This document shows, one piece after another, positions 9,561 through 18,304 of a stretch of DNA of 64,000 nt. Numbering within the stretch: the first letter of the stretch is position 1; each line of letters starts with the position of its first letter. Both the position numbers and the translations under genes were made by a program. Under the pieces are notes generated by a model that saw nothing but the letters and a program-made list of their open reading frames with translations, searched no databases and was not told the DNA's origin. Source of the stretch: Chloroflexota bacterium (GTDB taxonomy: Bacteria; Chloroflexota; UBA11872); NCBI GenBank assembly GCA_022824865.1, contig JAJDZD010000053.1, positions 1-64,000 of the forward strand, in the 5' to 3' direction.

Positions 9561-9747
9561 TCCGTTCGAGGTGAGCCGGGCCGGAGTCCATCGGAGGCCC
9601 GTAGAGCCTGCCCTGAGCCTGTCGAAGGGAACCACCCAGCCAAGCGCACCCAACCCTCCCAGCCAATCCTCCGCCGCCCGCCCCCTTCCGGGTGTAGGGG
9701 CCGGTTTCTAACCGGCCGCTTCCGCGCAACCACCCCTCAGCCATCCT
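9561..9747 (+). repeat. direct repeat copy 2 flanking 7808..9547, interrupted by a GCCTGCCCTGAGCCTGTCGAAGGG repeat
   Basis: Matches 7588..7753 except for a short insertion at ~9601-9630. Confidence 0.75.
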
Positions 9748-9800
9748 TGCGTCAAGCCTGCCCTGACCCTGTCCAAGAGCCTGCCCTGAGCTTGTCGAAT
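9606..9800 (+). repeat. three copies of the GCCTGCCCTGAGCYTGTCGAA short repeat (9606, 9756, 9779)
   Basis: gcctgccctgagcctgtcgaaggg; gcctgccctgaccctgtccaa; gcctgccctgagcttgtcgaat. Confidence 0.85.
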
Positions 9801-10031
9801 GGTGAATCTCGCCCTTTCCGCTCCTATGTCCGTTATCCCGCCTCCACCTCCCCACCCGCCGCATCACCCTCGAGCAAGTCGTCTGGCACCTCATCCGCGA
9901 CCACGGCGTCCAACCCCGCCGACGACATCCTCTGGCGCCACGAAACCCACTTCCGCGACACCCAACGCATCCAACCCCTGGCCCTACGCCCCACCCTTCG
10001 ACCTGCCGCCAGCGGGCCAAGGCCACTTGGA

Positions 10032-10268
10032 GTGACGATCACCGATGAAACGCGACCCGAGTGGCTGCCCGACGAATACGAACACGTCGTCGTCACTCAT
10101 GAAGATCCACAGGCGGAAGTGGCCCGCGAGGCGCGGCGGCACTTCCGCCTGACCGCCGGCGAGTTTCTGCGTATCTACCAAGCCTCGCCCGAGCGACACC
10201 GAGGCGCCTCCGTCTGCAATTCCCTCTGCTGCCTCCCCGACTTCATTGCCCAATCCATAGAGGCCTAG
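10032..10268 (+). CDS. small uncharacterised protein (GTG start proposed)
   Basis: VTITDETRPEWLPDEYEHVVVTHEDPQAEVAREARRHFRLTAGEFLRIYQA; upstream part of ORF 9747..10268 is repeat-derived (ALSLSNG). Confidence 0.4.
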   Translation: MTITDETRPEWLPDEYEHVVVTHEDPQAEVAREARRHFRLTAGEFLRIYQASPERHRGASVCNSLCCLPDFIAQSIEA

Positions 10269-10573
10269 CAGCCGCCGAGTGCCAGACACTCACTGCGCTG
10301 CATCGAGAAATCTGAAGGCTTCCGTCTGTCACAGCAACTACCTAACCGTAGATGGATGGGTTCGTGCCAACCCTGATTGCCTGGCACAGATCAGTGGCAG
10401 ACTCCTATGCGTAAGACAGACGGAAATCAAACAAGTCGATTCCGCTGTAAGACATAGTTGCCTGTCGCCTTGGCAACGACTTCACTAAGAATCCCTTGCT
10501 CTCCCAAGCTCAACAGCGAAATCTGATTCTTCACTTAATGGTCACGATCTACTTTGAGAGAAACAGAAAGGAA

Positions 10574-11068
10574 CTATCGTCGCCTGCGTCGGCGTGCTCG
10601 ACGGCTGAGGGGAAGAGGCGCATGAGCTCTAATTCTTTGTTCTTGCAAACGCTCAAGTGTAACTCGCTTCCCACTCATACCAAGTGCAAAGTGCCGAGGA
10701 CCATCTGCCTCACTTACCTTAGTAGCTATATCATCGATTCGAACCGTGATCACCCGGTGCAGACCACGAGTTGAGAGCCGCGTGCCTGCCGACGACTTTC
10801 GGTTCATCCCGCGAACCCATACAACACTTAATTGGTTCTGCACCATAAGATGGGCATGCTGTTTTCTTGCAGCTTCGTCCGCCGTTATCCAAACATATCC
10901 GCGTTGCGACAACCAAGGTATTATGAATTCGTCTCTGCGGCCAATTAGCCCTAAACTGTCGTGATCTTCAACATGATATCCGACTAGGCTAAGCGCTCGT
11001 GCCACGATGTACGGCAGGCACTCGTCCAAGCAGAAGGCGACTTCCTCATCTTCCGCTTCAGTGAGCAT
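10574..11068 (-). CDS. DUF5615/PIN-like toxin (VapC45-like)
   Basis: FCLDECLPYIVARALSLVGYHVEDHDSLGLIGRRDEFIIPWLSQRGYVWITADE; start overlaps the upstream DUF433-like ORF. Confidence 0.7.
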   Translation of the reverse strand: MLTEAEDEEVAFCLDECLPYIVARALSLVGYHVEDHDSLGLIGRRDEFIIPWLSQRGYVWITADEAARKQHAHLMVQNQLSVVWVRGMNRKSSAGTRLSTRGLHRVITVRIDDIATKVSEADGPRHFALGMSGKRVTLERLQEQRIRAHAPLPLSRRARRRRRR

Positions 11069-11786
11069 TCGCTAGCAGTCTCTCCCAAGTTAGGGCATCT
11101 TTGACCTTTGCGGAATGTATCCCGTATGCCTTGGAGAGGTACTCAGCCGAGTCGCCGCTCCTATGCAGCGACCACAACGACTCCGTCTTGATTCTGGTCG
11201 ACTCGACACATGGCGCACCAAAGGAAATCTTGGGATCCATCTTGATGGACTGATAAGGGTGCCACGAATCTGCGTAATGGTCTGGTCCAAACTGCAACCC
11301 ATGGTGAACAGGAACAAGATAGTCATATAGAATACTCAAGGCGTATTGGCCTTGCGGATGTATCGCAAGTAGTCTTTCATGAAACTCCAAGAACGCCTCA
11401 GACCCTGAAGTCCAGAGGGATTCGGTTACGAAAGGACTGCGACTTCCTGTGATTTTCCGCGCGAACTCCTCAGCTTCAAGAATCTCATGGAGCGGTAGAC
11501 CGCGAGTTCGCAACAAGGCGACCATCCGCATGCGGACCAAATCTTGAAAGCCGACTGTTCGCTTGTGCCTGGCTACGGTTACAGTGTCGACTTCTAGGCC
11601 CTCACGAATCCAAGCAGAGATAGATTTCGTCGAAGTTCGTACGTATCTGCGGCTCCGCTGGCGCTGCCAGATATTCAATGGCACATCAAAGGCTGGTGTG
11701 GTCGCGCGCAAATAAAGTGCGACGTCCTGAATGGTGTAGGCACCCTGCGTGAAGCCACGCTCGATACTATTCGCAGGCAGAGCCAT
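11058..11786 (-). CDS. DUF433-type antitoxin with MerR-like N-terminal region (VapB45-like)
   Basis: ERGFTQGAYTIQDVALYLRAT...ISAWIREGL...; C-term IKMDPKISFGAPCVESTRIKTESLWSLHRSGDSAEYLSKAYGIHSAKVKDALTWE. Confidence 0.72.
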   Translation of the reverse strand: MALPANSIERGFTQGAYTIQDVALYLRATTPAFDVPLNIWQRQRSRRYVRTSTKSISAWIREGLEVDTVTVARHKRTVGFQDLVRMRMVALLRTRGLPLHEILEAEEFARKITGSRSPFVTESLWTSGSEAFLEFHERLLAIHPQGQYALSILYDYLVPVHHGLQFGPDHYADSWHPYQSIKMDPKISFGAPCVESTRIKTESLWSLHRSGDSAEYLSKAYGIHSAKVKDALTWERLLANAH

Positions 11787-12998
11787 CAGAACTCCGGTCG
11801 CGTAGTGACGGAAGAAGTCCGTCTCTGTTGTAGTTGCGTCGTGAGATGTGCAGGTTCGGCACTCGCTTCACGTTCGGTATTCGTTCGCTCAACCATAGCA
11901 TGGCGTGTTTAGTCTCGCCACACTGGTGGCTGAGGCTTTCTCGGTCGGTGATGATGTGAAGCACGATGACCGAAAGACGTTGGAGAGCTTCGAAGGCAGA
12001 GCGGAGCGGGACGGATTTTGAGACTCGAAGATCTCCAGGCAACGTGATGGTAGTGACTTGGATCACTCGGCTCGTGCGGTTCGATGCCGTATTCCGACGA
12101 GAACTGGTTCTAGGCCCAATCCAATCGGCCCTACAGTCGCACTCTTGGCGCGTTCGGCTTCAACACCTCCGTCACCAGAGAATGCTGCAGGATTGTCATC
12201 GTACAGGCATTGGCCGCTTCCGGCAGCTTCGCAAGCGCTGCCAGCCGATCTTACCCTCGCTCCTGACCGAATTGCACACCGATCTGACCCGCGTACAAGG
12301 AAAGTCCAGAACCTGACCGGGCGTGTGGCGGACTGTCGTGGGGCTCCTCGCAGGATTCTTGGCCGCACGCATTGGTCGTTACCTTAACGACGACCCTGCC
12401 TGATCAACGCGGTACCGGCGCCCAACGCGAAGGCCCAGCGCAGCAGCGTCCCGCCGGTCACTCGAAGTCATTGAATTCTTCGCCTGTGCTAGCTGTCGGA
12501 ATGAGCGGCCATGACGCTGGAGAGAGACCCTCGGAGGCGCCCAATGGCCCCGAACTCGTCGGCATCTTGGCCAAAGGCCTCGACTTGACTGGACTCATGT
12601 TGGCGCTCGGGCGCGACTCCGGTGCCGACATCCACTAACTGCGTGCGGAGCCCCTCGCCGACCATAACGCCCTCCGCACTGGAGTCCACACTGGCGACCA
12701 GCGTCTACGCGAGGACTTCCATTCTGCAATCTAGAACCTACGCACCGATGTCCATGCGCGCACCGAGTGCATCGCCCACCTTCAAAGGCGTCATCCAGGA
12801 ACTGGTGGCCGTCCGAGATGACCGGGATCGCCACACCGCTGCCTGACCGATCCGCTGAGATTCGGTGCCAACGGCCTCGCGCATCCCGCTCTCCGAGACA
12901 CAGGCTCAACTAGAACGTTCTGCTTCGAGGCCGCCTCCCCGCTAAACACCCGCCAACGAACCGTCAACCACTCTGAGTTTTAGTGGACCCTCGGCTAC

Positions 12999-13217
12999 AT
13001 GCGCACCAACAGCATCGAGAGCCTCTGGGTGCTATTCAAGCTCAGCATCAGAGGTGCGTTCTACCATGTCTCAGCCAAATATCTCGACCGCAATCTCAAA
13101 GACTTGGTGTGGCGCTTCTCGAACCGCAAGAACCAGTATCTCTTCATGGGCTCCCTGCAACGTCTTCTGGGCACGCCGCTCATGACTTACCAGCAGTTGA
13201 TGGGCAAGGCTGCCTAA
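12999..13217 (+). pseudogene. C-terminal remnant of an IS1595-family (ISXO2-like) transposase
   Basis: MRTNSIESLWVLFKLSIRGAFYHVSAKYLDRNLKDLVWRFSNRKN matches the [HR]TNSIESFWSLLKRG..YGTYHHVS.KHL.RY..EF.FRFN.R pattern of ISXO2 domains; N-terminus missing. Confidence 0.8.
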
Positions 13218-13222
13218 GGAGA

Positions 13223-14503
13223 TCAGCGCGAGCAGTGTTCAGCGTAGCGGCGTTCGTTCTCCAGATAGGAGATGAGGACGGGCAAGTCCGAAAGATCTTT
13301 GTCCCAATTCAAGTCGCCCAGCCCGTGGCGCTGCGAGTACTCGGCCTGAGCCACCCATACAAGGGTCATGGTCAAAAGGTCCCGGAAGTAGCCTCGGATG
13401 GGGGTCGGGCGCTCCCCATACCGCTCCGCAAGCGCGCCCCCGATCATGAGTTCGGTCCCGAATGCCAGCACTTCGTTCCATAAGCAATCGTTATAACTGC
13501 CGCTAAGGTTCCACTGCGGGATTGAGGCGTGCGAAAGTTCGTGTGCAAGCAGCGCCGCCAAGATCCACGGCTTGGCGGACTGAAACCTTCCGCGGTCAAT
13601 AACGATGTGGTGGGAATCAGGGAAATAGACCCCATAAGCTCCGTCAAGATCACCCCAGGTAATTCGCGTGCGGTTGACCGCGTCCCAATTCCAATGTGTC
13701 AGCCCAACCGGTTCGAGAATGCTCGGGATATCCAAGGAGGCGAGCAAGTTCCACGCCTCAACCAGCCCAGCATCAATCTGCGGACGGGCGGGAGCCGGGC
13801 CAGCCTGCCGAGGTCGCTCAGCAGCGAGAGGGCAAGCTGCACTGCGCCACAGACAGCTGTGCTCGCCGTACGCCACGCCTTGATGTGTCCCCTGCAGGTA
13901 AGCATTCACATTGCCTAATGTGAGCACGTACCTGGCAATGTCTGAAGCCAGCGTTGCATCGGCCCCGCGGGCGAGTGCCACCAGGCGGATGCGCTCAAAG
14001 TCGGGGTGATCCTGTAGCGTCGTCTCTGCCGGATTCTGCGCTGGTGGTATGGCCCAAGCAAATGTAGTGCGGACGTCAAGCCGATGGTCTTTTCGACACG
14101 CAGATTCGGCTGCAAAATCGTGAACGAAAATCCGCTGGTATATATCAACGTTATGGTGATTTCCCACTGCAGCCTCAACTATGTCGTTGAGTTCGATGCA
14201 GCTGGTCGGCCATGCCGTATTGATAGTCGCCGTTGACGATCCACCCAGCGCCCAGGGGAAAGCCAACCTCACGTCTTCAATGTGATCGGCTTGACAATGT
14301 TCCTCAGCATCGTGGTCATAGGCACGCTGGTAAATGCCGACGTTGCCATCATTGCCGAGATGCGCCTCAACGATGTCATTGAGATCAACGCAGGTTGTCG
14401 GCCATTGCGCCAGCGCCGGCGTCGCCAGTCCAAGCGCCGCCACGATCGCGATAAGCGCCGCCACAATGCAGCGAACGCAGCGCATCAACCCACGGTTTTC
14501 CAA
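13223..14503 (-). CDS. secreted protein with two ~52-aa Cys-containing repeats and a HELSH putative metallopeptidase motif
   Basis: Signal peptide ALIAIVAALGLATPALA; repeats WPTTCVDLNDIVEA.../WPTSCIELNDIVEA...; LLAHELSHASIP. Confidence 0.75.
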   Translation of the reverse strand: MENRGLMRCVRCIVAALIAIVAALGLATPALAQWPTTCVDLNDIVEAHLGNDGNVGIYQRAYDHDAEEHCQADHIEDVRLAFPWALGGSSTATINTAWPTSCIELNDIVEAAVGNHHNVDIYQRIFVHDFAAESACRKDHRLDVRTTFAWAIPPAQNPAETTLQDHPDFERIRLVALARGADATLASDIARYVLTLGNVNAYLQGTHQGVAYGEHSCLWRSAACPLAAERPRQAGPAPARPQIDAGLVEAWNLLASLDIPSILEPVGLTHWNWDAVNRTRITWGDLDGAYGVYFPDSHHIVIDRGRFQSAKPWILAALLAHELSHASIPQWNLSGSYNDCLWNEVLAFGTELMIGGALAERYGERPTPIRGYFRDLLTMTLVWVAQAEYSQRHGLGDLNWDKDLSDLPVLISYLENERRYAEHCSR

Positions 14504-14637
14504 GGACCGTTCCGCCCAGAACCGGATCCGGCGCGAAGTCTAGCAACGTCCCCCAGTGCACAGGCGCATACCTACCCCTTGCTAGACTCTCCCCGGGCGG
14601 TCCGTGACCTTGCAGACCTACTCCTCGGAGTCGCCCC

Positions 14638-15003
14638 ATGACCCCCGAACTCATCGCCATCCTCGCCTTGGGCATAACCCTGATCGGTCTGCTCATCACG
14701 TCCCGACGTGACGCCCGCGCCGACAACCAGGCCCTAAGAGCCGAATTTCGCGCCGACAATCAGCGCCTGCGTGAGGAAGTCCGCGCCGAAAACCACGCTC
14801 TCCGTGCCGAAGTTCAGGCCGGATTCCAGAATCTCCGAGAAGAGGTCCACGCCGGCAATCGCGCCCTCCGCGCCGAGGTCCACGCCGACAACCAGCGCCT
14901 GCGCCAGGACGTCCAGGCGCTTACCGAGCGCACGGCCCGCCTCGAAGGCGTCGTCCAGGGCCTCGCCGCCACCAGCCCCGACCGCCGCGACGACGACGCC
15001 TGA
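14638..15003 (+). CDS. N-anchored coiled-coil protein with internal heptad-like repeats
   Basis: TM LIAILALGITLIGLLI then repeated (R/H)ADNQxLRxEVxA units. Confidence 0.75.
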   Translation: MTPELIAILALGITLIGLLITSRRDARADNQALRAEFRADNQRLREEVRAENHALRAEVQAGFQNLREEVHAGNRALRAEVHADNQRLRQDVQALTERTARLEGVVQGLAATSPDRRDDDA

Positions 15004-15114
15004 CCAACCCGACCAACGTCGCGCTCGGCCAACGCATCCCCGCAGGCCCCTGCTAGCCCCTCGGCCGCGGGCCGAACCAGTCGTTTCGAAGCCGAGAACC
15101 TAGACTCCGGCAGG

Positions 15115-15837
15115 ATGGCCGCACGCCAACGATCCAGAGCCGCTGGGAGGCAACGAATCTCCGATTTCCCCGCCCAAACACACACCCGGTCGTCGTACCG
15201 CGGTCGGTACTTCGACTGGCCGCTTTGGCTCGCCTGGATCGCGGCCACCACCGGCGGTTGGGCCCTGGCCGAGATCGTCTTCCTGGTCCTTTTCGACACG
15301 TTCGCCATCGTCGCGTGGCTAAGGGGCGACCCGGGAATCGGAGTCTTTGTGGCGGTACTGCAGGCCTTCGTGTTACGTCGGCGCCTCACCCAGCCCGGCT
15401 GGTGGATCGTGGCCGGCGGTGTCGGCGGTGTTCTGGGTTCGTTGGCCAGCACCTACGTGAATGCGACCGTCTTTGCGGCATTTGGGGTCCACGGAGTATT
15501 CGTAGCCACGCTTCTTCTGACCGCGCTCGGAGTCGGAATCCTGCTCGGAACGCTTCAGTGGCTGGTCCTGCGACGGCAGGTATCCCGGGCAGCCTGGTGG
15601 GTGCCGGCTACCTGTCTCGGCATGGTCGCCGGCACCGTCCTGGGTGGATTCGTAGCCGGCGTGGCGCTCTCGGTCGTCAGTGACGGCCTCGGCCAAGAAC
15701 CCGGTCTGACAACCATCAACATCGCAACCGGCTTTGTGGGCGCCACGCTTCACGCCGCCATCACCGGCTCCGCCTTGATCCGCCTCCTGCAATCCCCGGC
15801 GCCCATTGCCGACGACGCCCTGCCCACCCTGCGCTGA
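15115..15837 (+). CDS. multi-pass membrane protein of unknown function
   Basis: Several hydrophobic segments; no stop codons for 240 aa; codon usage as in neighbours. Confidence 0.65.
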   Translation: MAARQRSRAAGRQRISDFPAQTHTRSSYRGRYFDWPLWLAWIAATTGGWALAEIVFLVLFDTFAIVAWLRGDPGIGVFVAVLQAFVLRRRLTQPGWWIVAGGVGGVLGSLASTYVNATVFAAFGVHGVFVATLLLTALGVGILLGTLQWLVLRRQVSRAAWWVPATCLGMVAGTVLGGFVAGVALSVVSDGLGQEPGLTTINIATGFVGATLHAAITGSALIRLLQSPAPIADDALPTLR

Positions 15838-16298
15838 CTCCCCCCGCCTGCGTCGGCTCCACCGGGTCGCCGATACCCCGACTTCGCCCTGAAACTTGCC
15901 CCTCGTATGCAGCAAGTGTACACTAGCGGGAGACCGCACACAACCCTCACCCGGAGGTCCCCCTGCTCCCTCCCCCAATCCCCATTCCGCGATCACCGGC
16001 GCCTGATTCGACTGTCCCTGCCAAGTCGTCCAGTCCCCTGGTCCCAATCCGTCTCCTCCTCTGCCTGCTTCAATCCCTGCTCAACCTCAACCTCATCCCG
16101 TTCTCGCTCCCTTTGCCCCCGCCCGTGCCACGCCCCGCACCCCACACCATCACCCTCATCCCGTCCGCATTGAGTTCCTCAGCCACCCCCACACCCCCAC
16201 CAGCCGCCCCGTCCCGCGCCCGGCCCGGCCCAAAATCCCCAAATTCCTCCCGCCCCACCACGCCCCAAACCCCGCCAAAATGCACCCCGCCGCACCTC

Positions 16299-16322
16299 AA
16301 GAGTTTTTTGGAAAAAACTCTT
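16299..16322. other. AT-rich perfect inverted repeat in a C-rich intergenic tract
   Basis: AAGAGTTTTTT-GG-AAAAAACTCTT, 11-bp perfect arms. Confidence 0.7.
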
Positions 16323-16515
16323 AATGCGCGCGAGACCGCCCATTCCGCCCCCCTCCCCGGTCCGGTCCCGCCGCCGTCTGCGCTCTCCCCGCCTCCCTTC
16401 TTCCCTCTCACTGCTCACTCCTGTGCCCTCGCTCCTCGCCATCCCCCTACACTGCCTCCCGAGTCCGGGCGGTCTCAGGCATTGCCACCACGCAATGCCT
16501 CGCTAGGCTGAACGC

Positions 16516-17499
16516 ATGCCCCCCGATGTCTCCGTCCGCCAGCTCGTCAAGCACTACGTCGTCCCCGAACGCGCCGGCGGCCTCCGCGCCTCCTTCCGCA
16601 GCGTCCTCCGCCGCAAGCACCGCCTCGTCCGCGCCGTCGACGGCATCTCGTTCGAGGTCGACCGCGGCGAAGTCGTCGGCTTCCTCGGCCCCAACGGCGC
16701 CGGCAAAACCACCGCCCTCAAAGTCCTCAGCGGCCTGCTCCACCCCACCGACGGCCAGGTCGACGTCCTCGGCTACACCCCCTGGGACCGCCGCGCCGAA
16801 TACCTCTCCCGCATCACCCTCATCATGGGCCAGCGCCAGCAGCTCTTCTGGGACCTCCCCGCCGCCGATTCCTTCCTCGTCAACAAGGCCGTCTTCGGCA
16901 TCAACGACGCCGTCTACAAGCGCACCGTCGACCTTCTGACCGATCTGCTCGACCTTGGCGACCTCCTCACCAAGCCCGTCCGCCAGCTATCCCTCGGCGA
17001 ACGCATGAAGGTCGAACTCGCCGCCGGCCTGCTGCACACGCCCCGCGTGCTCTTCCTGGACGAGCCCACCATCGGCCTCGACGTCACCATGCAGCAGCGC
17101 ATCCGCGAGTTCGTCACCGCCTACAACGCCGAAACCGGCGCTACCGTCCTCCTCACCAGCCACTACATGGCCGACGTCAAGGCCCTGGCCCGCCGCGTCA
17201 TCGTCATCGATCAAGGCCAGTTGCTCTACGACGGCGCCCTCGCGGGCCTCGTACAACGCTACGCCCCCCACAAGACCATCACCGTCCACCTCGAGCGCGA
17301 GGCCGACCTCCCCGACCTCAACGGCCAGGCCGAACTCCTAAGCGTCGACGGCCTCCAGGTCACCGTCCGCGCCGGCAAGGACGACGCCCCCGAAGTCACC
17401 GGCCGCCTGCTCACCCAACTCCCCATCGCCGACCTCAGCGTCGAGGACCCGCCCCTCGAGGAGGTCATCGACCAGGTCTTCCGCGGAGAAGGCCCGTGA
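16516..17499 (+). CDS. ABC-2 type transporter ATP-binding protein
   Basis: Walker A GPNGAGKTT; LSLGERMKVELAAGLLHTPRVLFLDEPTIGLD; followed by two permeases. Confidence 0.93.
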   Translation: MPPDVSVRQLVKHYVVPERAGGLRASFRSVLRRKHRLVRAVDGISFEVDRGEVVGFLGPNGAGKTTALKVLSGLLHPTDGQVDVLGYTPWDRRAEYLSRITLIMGQRQQLFWDLPAADSFLVNKAVFGINDAVYKRTVDLLTDLLDLGDLLTKPVRQLSLGERMKVELAAGLLHTPRVLFLDEPTIGLDVTMQQRIREFVTAYNAETGATVLLTSHYMADVKALARRVIVIDQGQLLYDGALAGLVQRYAPHKTITVHLEREADLPDLNGQAELLSVDGLQVTVRAGKDDAPEVTGRLLTQLPIADLSVEDPPLEEVIDQVFRGEGP

Positions 17500-18302
17500 C
17501 CATCCGCCGCGCCACCCTGGCCGGCGCGCTCGCCCTAACCCGCGCCGAAGTCGCCGACATGTTCCAGTACCGGGTGGTGCTCTTCTTGTACTCCCTCTGG
17601 GAAGTCGTCCACCCCATCGTCTACCTGGCCGTCTGGGGCGCCATTGCCGGCGAAGGCGATGTCGGCGGCCTGCGCCTCAGCGACTTCGCCGCCTATTACC
17701 TCACCTTCATGCTCGTGTCTCATGTCACGGCGGCCATCGAGATCTACACCTTCGGCCCGATGATCCAGCAGGGCGAACTCTCGCCCCACCTGCTCCGCCC
17801 CATGAACCCCGTCTGGGTCGCCGCCGCCCGCAACATCTCTTACAAGAGCGTCAGCATGCTGCTGCTCATCCCCGTCTGGATCGGCCTCGTCATCATCCTG
17901 CGCCCCTCATTCACCGTCACAGCCGGCAGCACGGCCCTGTTCGTCGTATCGCTGGTCGTGGCCGCGCTTCTCTCATTCCTCGTGGGAACCACCTTCGCTC
18001 TCCTGGCCTTCTGGACCACCCGTTCGTTCTCCTTCTGGGAGATCTGGATCGGCCTCACTTTCCTTCTCGGCGGCCAGGTCGCGCCGGTCGAACTTCTCCC
18101 CGGCTTCGTCCAGAACCTCGCCACCGCCCTCCCAATGCGCTACACCCTCGGCTTCCCCATCGAGGTCCTGCTCAACCGCCTCGACGCCGGCGAGCTGGCC
18201 CTCGGTTTCGCCCTTCAGTTCGCCTGGCTCATCGCCGCCGCCCTGATCGTCCGCACCGTCTGGCGCGCCGGCATCCGCCAGTACTCCGCCGTGGGCGCCT
18301 GA
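17496..18302 (+). CDS. ABC-2 type permease
   Basis: Start overlaps the upstream stop (ATGA-type); six-TM-like hydrophobic profile. Confidence 0.88.
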   Translation: MTIRRATLAGALALTRAEVADMFQYRVVLFLYSLWEVVHPIVYLAVWGAIAGEGDVGGLRLSDFAAYYLTFMLVSHVTAAIEIYTFGPMIQQGELSPHLLRPMNPVWVAAARNISYKSVSMLLLIPVWIGLVIILRPSFTVTAGSTALFVVSLVVAALLSFLVGTTFALLAFWTTRSFSFWEIWIGLTFLLGGQVAPVELLPGFVQNLATALPMRYTLGFPIEVLLNRLDAGELALGFALQFAWLIAAALIVRTVWRAGIRQYSAVGA

Positions 18303-18304
18303 CC

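Noticed and set aside
12489-12689. GTGVAPERQHESSQVEAFGQDADEF, loosely reminiscent of a histidine kinase G-box region
   Set aside because: Short, no other HK motifs in any frame; too weak to call even a pseudogene.
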